A DNA stretch of 64,000 nucleotides from an uncultured Prevotella sp. (GTDB lineage Bacteria > Bacteroidota > Bacteroidia > Bacteroidales > Bacteroidaceae). The DNA lies in NCBI GenBank assembly GCA_946999045.1, contig CAMQBR010000001.1:35089-99088 (forward strand). Reading direction: 5' to 3'. Under the pieces are notes generated by a model. That model searched no databases. It saw nothing but the letters and a program-made list of their open reading frames with translations, and was not told where the DNA came from. Of this stretch, positions 18,845 through 28,074 are shown in pieces (within the stretch, counting starts at the first letter, position 1; every line of letters begins with the position of its first letter). The translations under genes and the position numbers were made by a program.

Positions 18845-20677
18845 TCAAGTTTCCTGCATATCGTGTAGTTTCTTGTAATATCCACTTTTTTTAATGAGTT
18901 CATCGTGTGTACCTCGCTCCACAATACGTCCCTCGTGCAATACACATATCTCATCAGCATATTTTATGGTAGACAATCGGTGTGCAATAGCCACCGTAGT
19001 ACGAGTACTCATCAATCTTTCTAAGGCATTTTGTACTAATCGTTCGCTTTCAGTATCAAGCGCACTGGTAGCCTCATCTAATATTAAAATAGGTGGATTT
19101 TTAAGAATAGCACGTGCAATAGATATACGCTGACGCTGTCCACCACTTAATTTGTTACCTCTATCTCCAATATTTGTATCAAACTGATGCTCAGATTCCA
19201 TAATAAAATCATAAGCATTGGCAATGCGAGCTGCACGTTCTACATCCTCTTTAGTGGCATAATCTACCCCAAAAGTTATATTGTTATAGAAGGTATCGTT
19301 AAAAAGAATAGCCTCTTGATTAACGTTTCCTATTAATTGTCGCAAACTATGAATACCTAAGTTGCGCACATTGATACCATCAATAAATACTTCACCCTCT
19401 TGAACATCATAGTAACGAGGTATCAAATCTACCAATGTAGATTTTCCACTACCACTCTGTCCTACCAAAGCAACAGTCTTTCCTTTAGGTATAACGAGGT
19501 TAATGTGGCGCAATACCCACTGATCGTTATACTTAAATGATACATTGCGAAACTCTATTTCATTTTTAAATTCTGGTATCTGTATAGGTTTTTCTACCTC
19601 CTTAATATTTATATTAGTATTTAATATCTTATCAATACGCTCAATAGAAGCCAAACCTTTCATAATAGCATACCCCGCTTTAGATACTTCTTTTAGTGGA
19701 TTAATTATACTATATAGCATTACAAGATAATAAATAAAAGTAGAACCACTTAAAACCTGCTGATTAAGAACCAAAATACCACCTACCCATAGCACAATAA
19801 CTATTATGAAAGTACCTAAAAATTCGCTCATAGGATGTGCAAGTTGCTGGCGTATAGTTACCTCCAGCACTGTTTTTCTATATAGATTGTTAACCTTATA
19901 AAATCGTTTTATCATTTTACTTTCAGCACAAAACGCCTTGATAATACGCAAACCTCCTAAAGTTTCTTCTACTTGACTCATGGTATCGCTCCACAAACTT
20001 TGTGCTTTTACACTATTTTGCTTGAGCTTTCTGCCTACTAATCCCATCAACCAACCAAAGATGGGAACAAACAGAATGGTAAAAATAGTCAACTCCCATG
20101 AGATAATTAACAAGGTAATAAAATAGGTAATGATGAGGATAGGATTTTTAAACATCATATCTATTGATGACATGATAGAGTTTTCTATCTCTTGTACATC
20201 ACCACTCATACGAGCAATAATATCACCTTTGCGTTCTTCAGAGAAGAATCCAAGCGACAAATATATTACCTTACTATATAGTTTATTGCGAATATCACAT
20301 ACAATACCCGTACGGATAGGCATAACCGATGCCGAAGAAAGAAAAAAAGAAACTGTTTTAAGAAAGGTCATAAACAACAAAAACAACCCTATAAGCAGTA
20401 AAGCCGTAGTTGTACCATAATCGGTTATGAGTTGTTGTACATAATAATTGGCATTATTTATCAATACAGTGGGCACGTCTTTCAGATTGTTGGGCCATGC
20501 CATTAACGTTGTAACTTGTTGTTTAGTAATCTTAAACAATATGTTAAGGATAGGAATAATAGCCGCAAACGAAAAGATATTCAATATAGCTGTAAGTATA
20601 TTGAACAAAACGGATAGGAACACATAACGCTTGTATGGACCTACAAACCTTCGCAATATTTGTATAAATTGTTTCAT
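18845..20677 (-). CDS. MsbA-like ABC exporter (TMD-NBD fusion)
   Basis: The 610-residue half-transporter has six membrane helices (about residues 20-330) and a C-terminal ATPase domain with Walker A GQSGSGKSTLVD, signature LSGGQRQRISIARAIL, Walker B ILILDEATSALD and the H-loop AHRLSTI. Lipid flippases such as MsbA share this architecture, and its position at the head of an LPS gene run supports lipid A or glycolipid export. Drug export remains possible from sequence alone. Confidence 0.88.
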   Translation of the reverse strand: MKQFIQILRRFVGPYKRYVFLSVLFNILTAILNIFSFAAIIPILNILFKITKQQVTTLMAWPNNLKDVPTVLINNANYYVQQLITDYGTTTALLLIGLFLLFMTFLKTVSFFLSSASVMPIRTGIVCDIRNKLYSKVIYLSLGFFSEERKGDIIARMSGDVQEIENSIMSSIDMMFKNPILIITYFITLLIISWELTIFTILFVPIFGWLMGLVGRKLKQNSVKAQSLWSDTMSQVEETLGGLRIIKAFCAESKMIKRFYKVNNLYRKTVLEVTIRQQLAHPMSEFLGTFIIVIVLWVGGILVLNQQVLSGSTFIYYLVMLYSIINPLKEVSKAGYAIMKGLASIERIDKILNTNINIKEVEKPIQIPEFKNEIEFRNVSFKYNDQWVLRHINLVIPKGKTVALVGQSGSGKSTLVDLIPRYYDVQEGEVFIDGINVRNLGIHSLRQLIGNVNQEAILFNDTFYNNITFGVDYATKEDVERAARIANAYDFIMESEHQFDTNIGDRGNKLSGGQRQRISIARAILKNPPILILDEATSALDTESERLVQNALERLMSTRTTVAIAHRLSTIKYADEICVLHEGRIVERGTHDELIKKSGYYKKLHDMQET

Positions 20678-20751
20678 CTTGTAATATCAAGTTCTCATCT
20701 ACCAAACATCTATGCTAAAATAAGCAATAATAGGATGATAATATTATTTTG

Positions 20752-20781
20752 CAAAGATAATTAATTTTGTTTGATTTCAAA
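20752..20781 (-). promoter_or_regulatory. Promoter of the ABC exporter operon
   Basis: On the minus strand a TTTG at 20781-20778 is followed after 18 bases by TATCTTTG (20759-20752). This matches the Bacteroidetes promoter pattern upstream of the start at 20677. Confidence 0.6.
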
Positions 20782-20841
20782 AATTACTCTTTATTATGAC
20801 TATCATAGCATAATCTGTGGTTAACTATCCAATTGTAATTA

Positions 20842-20954
20842 GGGTGTTTCTATCAATTAGCTTTGACAAATTGACCTCAAAAAGAGCCCACAAGATGACA
20901 AAACGTAAAAAGACTGACATAAAAACTTTACGGTGGTAATTTATAAAACCGCCC
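20842..20954 (-). mobile_element. MITE-like element, type A copy 2 (A2), internally deleted
   Basis: A 113-bp copy with both ends (GGGTGTTTCTATCAATTA and the complement of GGGCGGTTTTATAAATTA) and an exact 4-bp duplication ATTA on each side (20838-20841, 20955-20958). Compared with A3 about 80 bp are missing; the join falls where full copies carry two CAAATTG-like segments, suggesting deletion through short homology. It fills much of the gap between the exporter and manC. Confidence 0.82.
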
Positions 20955-21052
20955 ATTATAAATTAAAAATGGTATAATTTATTATAAAATAATTGGAAAT
21001 ATAGTTTTTAATATATATCTTCGTTCTTATATTAACCATTCATATTATTATC

Positions 21053-22135
21053 ATGGTAGAAAACAACTATTGCATTATACTTGCAGGTGGAAAGGGTAAA
21101 CGTTTGTGGCCCTGCAGCAGAGAGGAAAAACCAAAACAATTTATCGACTTCTTTGGAACTAAACAAACCTTACTTCAACAAACATACAAAAGAATGTTAA
21201 AGGTAGTTCCTAAAGAAAATATTCTCATAAGTACTAATAAAACATACTTAAAATGGGTGAAAGAGCAATTACCATCGGTTTCAGAAGATAGCATATTAGC
21301 CGAACCTATACACCGAAACACAGCTCCAAGTGTAGCATGGGCTGCACATCGCATATTAAAATTTAATGCCAATGCCAATTTATTAGTAGCACCGTCCGAT
21401 CAAATTATTTTTAATGAAGAGGCATTTATAAAAGATATTCAGAAAGGATTTAGATTTGTTAAACAAAAAGAAGGATTGCTTACCTTAGGTATAAAACCTA
21501 CCCGCCCCGAACCTGGATATGGATATATACAATTAGGTGAACCTTTAGGTAATGATTTGTATAGCGTACAATCATTTACCGAAAAACCAGAAAGATATTT
21601 TGCCACCATGTTTGTTAAAAGTGGAGAATTTTATTGGAACACAGGTATGTTTATATCAAACATTGCATTTTTATCACATTGTATTAATAAGTTTTTGCCG
21701 TTTGTATTGGGTAACCTTGATACAATGAACCCTCATTGGACTATTGAAGAAGAAAATCAATTTATTAATGACAACTATCCTCTCTATCCTAATCTATCAG
21801 TTGATTACGGTGTACTAGAAAAATCAGAACACGTATACGTAATGAAATGTAGCTTTGGTTGGGCAGATATTGGTACATGGCATAGCATTTACGAGGCTAT
21901 GCAGAAAAGTGAAAATGATAATGTAGTAATAGATAGTGATGTTATTTTAGAAGAAAGTCATAATAATGTAATTAAACTTCCTAAAGGTAAACTTGGCATC
22001 ATTAACGGACTCGATGGATATATCATTGCCGAACATGGTAACGTACTGCTTATTTGTAAAAAAGAAGATTCATCCGCATTAGTTAGAAAATATGTAAACA
22101 AAGCTCAGATAAAAAAAGGAATTGATTTTATATAA
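21053..22135 (+). CDS. manC: Mannose-1-phosphate guanylyltransferase
   Basis: A 360-residue nucleotidyltransferase making GDP-mannose from mannose-1-phosphate and GTP. The signature IILAGGKGKRLWPCSREEKPKQF contains the pyrophosphorylase GGxGxRLWPxSR and PKQF motifs; FTEKPE and EFYWNTGMFI are the later conserved blocks. It ends after the left-handed helix start and lacks the phosphomannose isomerase domain found in long ManC/AlgA proteins, which is normal for Bacteroidetes. GDP-mannose feeds mannosyl- and fucosyltransferases, consistent with the glycan genes to the left. A type B MITE-like element begins 4 bases after the stop codon. Confidence 0.93.
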   Translation: MVENNYCIILAGGKGKRLWPCSREEKPKQFIDFFGTKQTLLQQTYKRMLKVVPKENILISTNKTYLKWVKEQLPSVSEDSILAEPIHRNTAPSVAWAAHRILKFNANANLLVAPSDQIIFNEEAFIKDIQKGFRFVKQKEGLLTLGIKPTRPEPGYGYIQLGEPLGNDLYSVQSFTEKPERYFATMFVKSGEFYWNTGMFISNIAFLSHCINKFLPFVLGNLDTMNPHWTIEEENQFINDNYPLYPNLSVDYGVLEKSEHVYVMKCSFGWADIGTWHSIYEAMQKSENDNVVIDSDVILEESHNNVIKLPKGKLGIINGLDGYIIAEHGNVLLICKKEDSSALVRKYVNKAQIKKGIDFI

Positions 22136-22138
22136 TAA

Positions 22139-22324
22139 GGCAGGTTCTATAAATTATCACCATATATAGTTAGTAAATTTTACGAAATACGTTTTGTTTC
22201 CTTTTGGCTTCTTTTTATAGAAAATAGGCTACAAATCAGATAAACTTAATTGTATTCGGTCTACACTTTTTTCGATTCAAAAATAAATTAAAAAATCTAA
22301 CAAGGCTAATTTATAGAACCAACC
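22139..22324 (+). mobile_element. MITE-like element, type B copy 1 (B1)
   Basis: A 186-bp element with ends GGCAGGTTCTATAAATTA and the complement of GGTTGGTTCTATAAATTA. These are close to type A ends, but the interior is different. It is flanked by an exact 4-bp duplication ATAA (22135-22138, 22325-22328). The left duplication overlaps the last base of the manC stop codon. No ORF. Confidence 0.75.
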
Positions 22325-22439
22325 ATAACATCTAAAAAAAAACTTGTACATATTTTTAACACAGATAAAACATAATCACACTAAACATTAGGTTGCATTT
22401 TTTATCTGTGGTTAGGTAATTTTGAAAAACTACACTCCC

Positions 22440-22800
22440 ACTTATTTATTTATCAACAAAAAGTGTAGATAACTATGTTTATAACCTCTGTATAACTCAC
22501 AATTTACTAACACTACCTTAAATTAACCAAACAAGAAGTAGATATCCACATAGTTATCACAGCTATTTACCTATAATATCCACAGTTTTTCAACGAAAAA
22601 AAATATCAACTTATTAACAATACCCGTATAACTCGCTCTTTGTTGATAACTATTATAAGTAACAGATACACAACAAAAAGATATTATTCCAATAGGTGTA
22701 TAATAGAAAACATAAATTTAATAACTAAATAGAGAAATATTTAGATAAAAATTTATCAACATATCCACACTATATCATCCCTCTATTGTTTTATCTCTTT
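22440..22800. other. DnaA-box cluster, candidate origin of replication (oriC)
   Basis: Within 320 bases there are three TTATCAACA boxes (22450-22458, 22753-22761, and complement at 22641-22649). There are also three ATATCCACA boxes (22542-22550, 22576-22584, 22761-22769) and one TTATCTACA (complement, 22464-22472). TTATCACA at 22554 and TTATTAACA at 22611 are weaker. All differ by one or two bases from the TTATCCACA DnaA consensus. The spacer 22680-22750 and the following 300 bases are extremely AT-rich, as expected of an unwinding region. There is no dnaA gene nearby, which is common in Bacteroidetes. A DnaA-titration site is the alternative. Confidence 0.6.
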
Positions 22801-23101
22801 TAAATTTTAAAAAGAGTAAATATATAAATAGAGTGTTGAAAAGAAGAAGAAGAATAATATTGGACATACACTTCTATTTATTGAATTTTTTTTAAGAAAT
22901 AGTAGGTATTATGTTGCAACTGCTAACATTAATGAGATTACTTTTAAGTGAGCCACTCCATTTTATAAGGATACCTACCTATCAAATTATAGAACCGCCC
23001 TATGTAAAGAATGATAATAGATATATTTTTATTAGTTTCTTCAAAAAAAATATTCCTAAAAAATATATATACTTAGATAAATATATTTATATTTGTATAA
23101 A
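22801..23101. other. AT-rich non-coding segment beside the DnaA-box cluster
   Basis: A 69-codon open frame from 22911 has no credible protein features. ATTATAGAACCGCCC near 22990 is an isolated right-end remnant of the MITE family. The last 80 bases are almost purely A and T. Confidence 0.45.
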
Positions 23102-23293
23102 GGGCGGTTCTATAGATTAGCTTTGACAGATTGTGAGACTATTTTTGAGGTCAATTTGTTTGTAAGCGAAGGAGTATAGCGAGCTATACTCCTGAACGAA
23201 CAAGCAAATTGAACCAAAAAGAGTCCACAAGATGATAAAACGTAAATAGACTGGCATAAAAAAACTTTACGGTGGTAATTTATAGAACCGCCC
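23102..23293 (-). mobile_element. MITE-like element, type A copy 3 (A3)
   Basis: A 192-bp copy with near-perfect ends and an exact duplication TAAA (23098-23101, 23294-23297). At its centre (23171-23192) is a perfect palindrome GGAGTATAGC-GA-GCTATACTCC that would fold as a hairpin in RNA. It ends 33 bases before the start of the next gene. Confidence 0.87.
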
Positions 23294-23326
23294 TAAAATA
23301 ATTTCAACTCATTTATTTATTAGTTT

Positions 23327-24490
23327 ATGAAATATATATATAGTAAACTTCAAACTGTTATGTTAGAGAAAAATATTCTCTTTATTCTTTATTTTTTGAT
23401 TAATTTACTATTCATTATAAAATATGGCTCACGAGTAACTAACATTCCTATTCTTTTTATTGTTATCATAAGTTACTTTTTTATTGTATATATAACTTTG
23501 AAGATATGCCAACGAATAAAAAATGTTAATAGTTTATGTTTATTATTTTTTGTTTGTATATTTTTATTTTTATGGATATTAGGGCAATATAGTATAGATC
23601 CTATGAGTATAAAAGTAGATAGGTGGTCAGCTATTCATAATTTTATAAATTATTTTTTAGATGGTAAATATCCCTATTTAGCTCAAACTCATTTAGGAGG
23701 TTATGGTTCTCCATTTCCTATTTGGCAAATATTTCATATTCCGTTTTATTTATTAGGGAATGTAGGATTGTCTATTTTTGCTATTTTTTCTTATTTTATT
23801 TATGTACAAAAAAGAATTTTAGGTAATCAATACGCATTAATTGTTTTATTTCTTTTTGTTCTTTCACCTGCTTTTTTATATGAAATTTTGGTAAGAAGTG
23901 ATTTAGTAACAAATTTTCTTCTATTGAGCTCTTTTCTACAAATAGTTCTATATAAAGGTAAAAATTTACAGAACTCTTTTTATAGTATTGCTATTTTATG
24001 TGGATTATTTTTAAGTACTCGCTTAAGTATAGCGATAGCTTGTATTATCTTCTTTTTTCCTTCGTATTTACAATTATCTATAAAAAGAAAGATATTGTTT
24101 CCTCTATTGGTGATAATTATTTTTTCTTTTACATTTCTACCATTTATTATTTGGAATATGGATGAATTATTTTTCTTTAAATATAATCCTTTTATATTAC
24201 AAACAAGACAAGGTAGTATACTTGATGTTCTATTTATTTGCTTAATAATATGTTATATAGTTATTAGATTAAAGGGTGATTATTTAAAAACTTTCTGTAA
24301 TATAGCATATGCCTATATTTTGTTTATAGCTTTTGTAGCTATCCATCTTATAATTTCAGTTCAAAGTTATGATGTATTCTTAACGTCTTTATTTGATATA
24401 ACCTATTTTGATATGTCGTTACCATTTTTAATATGTTCTTTGGGTATATATTTAGTAAAGAGAAGAATTAATAGCAAAAATATAAAATAA
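23327..24490 (+). CDS. Polytopic membrane protein, probable GT-C-type glycosyltransferase
   Basis: The 387-residue protein has about ten membrane helices. After two or three helices, a loop contains DRWSAIHNFINYFLDGKYPY and GGYGSPFPIWQIFHIPFYLLG. An acidic residue followed by a YPY and a P-rich segment resembles polyprenyl-sugar-dependent GT-C enzymes, but I do not recognise a named family. Base composition is extreme: in 23761-23820 only 11 of 60 bases are G or C, far below the surrounding genes. MITE A3 lies just upstream and it converges with porZ. Recent acquisition is plausible. A glycan-related membrane enzyme is the best guess. Confidence 0.6.
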   Translation: MKYIYSKLQTVMLEKNILFILYFLINLLFIIKYGSRVTNIPILFIVIISYFFIVYITLKICQRIKNVNSLCLLFFVCIFLFLWILGQYSIDPMSIKVDRWSAIHNFINYFLDGKYPYLAQTHLGGYGSPFPIWQIFHIPFYLLGNVGLSIFAIFSYFIYVQKRILGNQYALIVLFLFVLSPAFLYEILVRSDLVTNFLLLSSFLQIVLYKGKNLQNSFYSIAILCGLFLSTRLSIAIACIIFFFPSYLQLSIKRKILFPLLVIIIFSFTFLPFIIWNMDELFFFKYNPFILQTRQGSILDVLFICLIICYIVIRLKGDYLKTFCNIAYAYILFIAFVAIHLIISVQSYDVFLTSLFDITYFDMSLPFLICSLGIYLVKRRINSKNIK

Positions 24491-24518
24491 GCCCTGTATT
24501 TTATACTGGTATTATCTT

Positions 24519-26525
24519 CTACCTAATGATTGCTATTTTACATATAGTTCCTTTATCTCCATTATTGTCAGCAGTTTGTACCATATATATGCCTGAAGCT
24601 ACACGATTACCATTTAGGTCTTTTCCATCCCATATAAATATACCTCCATTACTTCTTCCTGTTGAAACTAATATTCCGTTACTGGTAACTATTTTAATAT
24701 CGGAGTTGAATGATAACCCTGTAATTGTTATTAGTCCATTATAATTAGGATCAACAGGATTAGGATAGGCATATACTGTCTCTTTCGTCATTTCTTTTTG
24801 TGCTAAATTTGCATCTGATAAGTATGAGCAGAGTCCTTTATCTGTACCAAAAAATACTTCTCCTGTTGTATTATTTATTGCAATAGATTCTATATTATTT
24901 GAAAGAAGCGGACTATTAGCTTTAGTAAAATGTTTAATCTCTTTTGTATAATCAGAACTTATAAGATATACTCCATTACCTAATGTTCCGAACCACAAAC
25001 GATTAGCACCATCAATAGCCATAGAATAGATATGAACTCCGTTCAATAAATAATCTGCTAAGTTTGTTCCATCGTTCCTATTAATCTTAATTTGTTCTAA
25101 TTTTACATTATCATTTTGAGAAATTTGAGAGGCTTTTAATAAAAGAGGACCAGTGTTTGTTCCTATCCATATATTATGTTCTAAGTCTTCTGCAATACAT
25201 TCAACTCTATTTACTTCTATTACATCATTATCTGTATTGATAAATTTTTTGTATGATTTTAATAATTTTATTGATGGTTGATAACAGAAAAAAGAAGGAA
25301 TAACCCAGTGTCGGTTAACAAACCACATCATAGAACGGCTATCGAACATTAGTCCTTGCATAGCTCCTAAACTTTGCTTATTTTTATTTAATAATGCTGT
25401 TGTATGGTGCGATATCCATTTGCCTTCTTTAGTAAGTTCTATTATGGATTGTGAAGAAGCCATACTGTTAAGTAGCCATAAATTTCCGTCTTTGTCAAAT
25501 TTGATAGATTCTATGACGGTATATATATTATTATTGCCTAATGCTGATTGTAGCGGACTATTATCAATATTATAGTGTTTTACTAATTTTTTATTTTTAA
25601 ATTCATAAAGTCCTGTTCTTCCACTGACAAAAATATGTGTATTATCGTTTGGATCTACATCAATTGATAGATTGTCTATATTTTGATGTCCTATTTTTTT
25701 TTCTAAATTGTCATCATAGATAATCCATTTATTATTTGTGTCTAATATTTGCGCTGTTCCTAAACGTGCATCATCACCATCTGGCCCATATCCTCCACTT
25801 GTTGAATACAGTATATTGTTAATAACCTTAATACTCCCAAAGTAATTGTATTTTGGCCCTTCTGGGCGATATTTTTCGGCTTCTTTCTTTAGCTTTTCAT
25901 CTAAAGGTTGTTTTTTTGGAGTAAATGCTCCTACATATTTCCAGTTGTTTTTATCTAATAAATTACTGCTGAGTGCAGCTGAATATTTGCCATGAGATGA
26001 TGACTCGGCAATAATTTTTCCATTGTTTATGTGCGACCAGTTAACCTTAAACCCTAACTGGTAGGTGTCGCTAATCTCTGCTTTTCGCACATTGAGCTTA
26101 ATGATACCAAAGTTAGTGGATAAATAAGCATAAATACCATCAATATCAACAGCATAAACAGTTTTCTCTTGGTTGATATCCTTGGTATAAAAGTCGGATA
26201 TATTAACTATGTTGCCATGAAGATTTAACAAATCAATATTACCATTTTTGTAGACGATAACCAGGCGTTTTACCGCCTTGTTATAAGCAATATGCGCAAT
26301 ATCCACATCGTTCAGTACAGTTGTTTTGTCGTATGTTTGTACGCTATTGTCGTTTTTATGATATGAAAAAAGTGCGCCCGATGCCAATACAAATATTGTG
26401 TTGCCAGCAGGTTGTATTTCTGTTATCTCGTAATAAGAAGGATACATTTTCCATGTTTCCACTTGTGCTATACCCGATAAATAACATACCATATATATTA
26501 ATAAGGTGAGAAATACTTTTTTCAT
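24519..26525 (-). CDS. porZ: Type IX secretion system protein PorZ
   Basis: About 668 residues. A signal peptide (MKKVFLTLLIYMVCYLSGIAQ) is followed by VETWKMYPSYYEITEIQPAGNTIFVLASGALFSY, the N-terminal propeller start typical of PorZ. Propeller repeats of the two-component-regulator type (IWIGTNTGPLLL, LWFGTLGNGVYLI, VFFGTDKGLCSY) follow. The end is a T9SS-like C-terminal domain (YAYPNPVDPNYNG then SGIYMV). PorZ sits on the cell surface and, in Porphyromonas, supplies anionic LPS to the PorU sortase. The ORF opens 12 bases earlier, but ATG at 26525 gives the signal peptide. It follows rdgB by 15 bases in the leuS operon. Its presence implies that the cell has a T9SS. Confidence 0.87.
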   Translation of the reverse strand: MKKVFLTLLIYMVCYLSGIAQVETWKMYPSYYEITEIQPAGNTIFVLASGALFSYHKNDNSVQTYDKTTVLNDVDIAHIAYNKAVKRLVIVYKNGNIDLLNLHGNIVNISDFYTKDINQEKTVYAVDIDGIYAYLSTNFGIIKLNVRKAEISDTYQLGFKVNWSHINNGKIIAESSSHGKYSAALSSNLLDKNNWKYVGAFTPKKQPLDEKLKKEAEKYRPEGPKYNYFGSIKVINNILYSTSGGYGPDGDDARLGTAQILDTNNKWIIYDDNLEKKIGHQNIDNLSIDVDPNDNTHIFVSGRTGLYEFKNKKLVKHYNIDNSPLQSALGNNNIYTVIESIKFDKDGNLWLLNSMASSQSIIELTKEGKWISHHTTALLNKNKQSLGAMQGLMFDSRSMMWFVNRHWVIPSFFCYQPSIKLLKSYKKFINTDNDVIEVNRVECIAEDLEHNIWIGTNTGPLLLKASQISQNDNVKLEQIKINRNDGTNLADYLLNGVHIYSMAIDGANRLWFGTLGNGVYLISSDYTKEIKHFTKANSPLLSNNIESIAINNTTGEVFFGTDKGLCSYLSDANLAQKEMTKETVYAYPNPVDPNYNGLITITGLSFNSDIKIVTSNGILVSTGRSNGGIFIWDGKDLNGNRVASGIYMVQTADNNGDKGTICKIAIIR

Positions 26526-26540
26526 ATCATACCACAACGT

Positions 26541-27131
26541 TTAATGCTTGGAAGATTTTTGCTTAAAGAACGCAGCCAATTTAGCTACTGCTTGTGCCCG
26601 ATGTGATATTTTGTTCTTTATATCCATGCCTAATTGTGCAAAACTCTCTTTATATCCATCGGGTATAAAGAGAGGGTCGTAGCCAAACCCCTCATTTCCA
26701 TGCTTCTCTTCGCTGATTGTTCCGTTGATTTTGCCTTCAAATAAATAAGTTTCTTTACCTTGTAATAAAGCAATTACAGTGCGGAAACAAGCCTTTCTGT
26801 TTTTTTTCCCATGCAGTTCACGCAAAAGTTTTTGCATATTAGCTTCGCTGTCGTGGTCTTTTCCGTCAGCATATCGTGCACTATGTACTCCTGGTCTGTT
26901 GTTTAAAGCTTCTACTTCCAAGCCTGTATCATCGGCAAAACAATCTAAATGATAGTGTACTTTTACGTAGTTAGCCTTTTGAAGAGCGTTTTCTTTAAGT
27001 GTAGTCCCTGTCTCTGGAATATCTTCATGACAGCCAATATCCTGTAAAGAAACAATTTCTATTTGTTCTCCCAAGATATTTCTTATTTCCTGCAACTTAT
27101 TTTTGTTGTTCGTTGCAAATACTATCTTCAT
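26541..27131 (-). CDS. rdgB: XTP/dITP pyrophosphatase (HAM1/RdgB)
   Basis: A 196-residue house-cleaning enzyme that hydrolyses ITP, dITP and [49 protein letters not shown] and the C-terminal KISHRAQA are the standard motifs. Its start lies inside the last 35 bases of the yitT-like gene in another frame, indicating tight coupling. Confidence 0.95.
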   Translation of the reverse strand: MKIVFATNNKNKLQEIRNILGEQIEIVSLQDIGCHEDIPETGTTLKENALQKANYVKVHYHLDCFADDTGLEVEALNNRPGVHSARYADGKDHDSEANMQKLLRELHGKKNRKACFRTVIALLQGKETYLFEGKINGTISEEKHGNEGFGYDPLFIPDGYKESFAQLGMDIKNKISHRAQAVAKLAAFFKQKSSKH

Positions 27132-28074
27132 TTTTTTTTAACTTTTCTATGTGTTTTTGTTTTACCTTTACTTTTATTTGGTCAAATCCTTCACCGTAAA
27201 CACCGATAACAGAACTCTGGCTAACAAAGGCATTAGGGTCGGTTAGCTTAATTAAACGAAAAATGAGTTGGCTCTCGCTTTTCCGAGCCAATAAGCATAT
27301 AACCTTTATATCTTGTCCTGTATACCAGCCATGTCCGTCAAGGATAGTTAGTCCATGGTCGGTTTCTTTAGATAAAACTCTGGCTATATTTTCATATTTA
27401 CGTGAGTAAATCATAAACTGTACCGACTGGCGTTGCCTTGCATATACTAAGTCAAGCATAGAGCACTCAATGAAAATAGTACAGTAGCCAAATACAACTT
27501 TATGAGCGCGTTCTGCCATTTCGCCTAATTGTGGAAAGAAGAAACAGCTACTTACAATGCACACATCAACTAATATCAAAACTTGTCCGAGTGATAAATC
27601 TTTGTATTTGTTAACACAAGCAGCAATAATATCCGAACCTCCAGTGCTACCGTTATTCAAGAATACTATTGCTAATGATGAGCCAGTAATACAACATCCT
27701 ATTACCATAGACATAAAGTCTTGTCCCTCGCCCAATACTTTTACAAAGTTTCCGTGCGCATCCACAGGCATTAAGTCTTGCGCTACCTTCAACATAAAGT
27801 ACAGGGCAAAGATAGCATAGATAGTCTTCATCATAAATTTGAATCCCAAGATTTTAAGAGCCACGATTAACAAACATATGTTGATAATCATGTACGTATT
27901 TTCAATCTTAAAACCTGTGGCATAATATACTATAGCCGACATACCTGTAATGCCACCTGTTACTATCTCGTATGGCAGTAAGAAGATAGTAAATGCCATG
28001 GTATAAAGTAAAAGCCCAAATGTGATAAATACGTAGTCTTTTACTTCAGAGTAAATAAGTTCTTTGTGCTTCAT
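27097..28074 (-). CDS. YitT-family membrane protein with DUF2179 domain
   Basis: A 325-residue protein with about six membrane helices (residues 15-215). It has the YitT motif [15 protein letters not shown] and [13 protein letters not shown], then a cytoplasmic DUF2179 domain (about 235-310, ending GEGFDQIKV). The family is widespread and of uncertain function. Its ATG overlaps the leuS stop by one base. Confidence 0.9.
   Translation of the reverse strand: MKHKELIYSEVKDYVFITFGLLLYTMAFTIFLLPYEIVTGGITGMSAIVYYATGFKIENTYMIINICLLIVALKILGFKFMMKTIYAIFALYFMLKVAQDLMPVDAHGNFVKVLGEGQDFMSMVIGCCITGSSLAIVFLNNGSTGGSDIIAACVNKYKDLSLGQVLILVDVCIVSSCFFFPQLGEMAERAHKVVFGYCTIFIECSMLDLVYARQRQSVQFMIYSRKYENIARVLSKETDHGLTILDGHGWYTGQDIKVICLLARKSESQLIFRLIKLTDPNAFVSQSSVIGVYGEGFDQIKVKVKQKHIEKLKKNEDSICNEQQK

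Noticed and set aside
22330..22800. RNA gene or riboswitch in the AT-rich gap
   Set aside because: No stable stems were seen; the repeated words fit DnaA boxes better.
22911..23120. 69-codon frame in the AT-rich gap
   Set aside because: Crosses a MITE remnant and the left end of A3, with no protein-like features.
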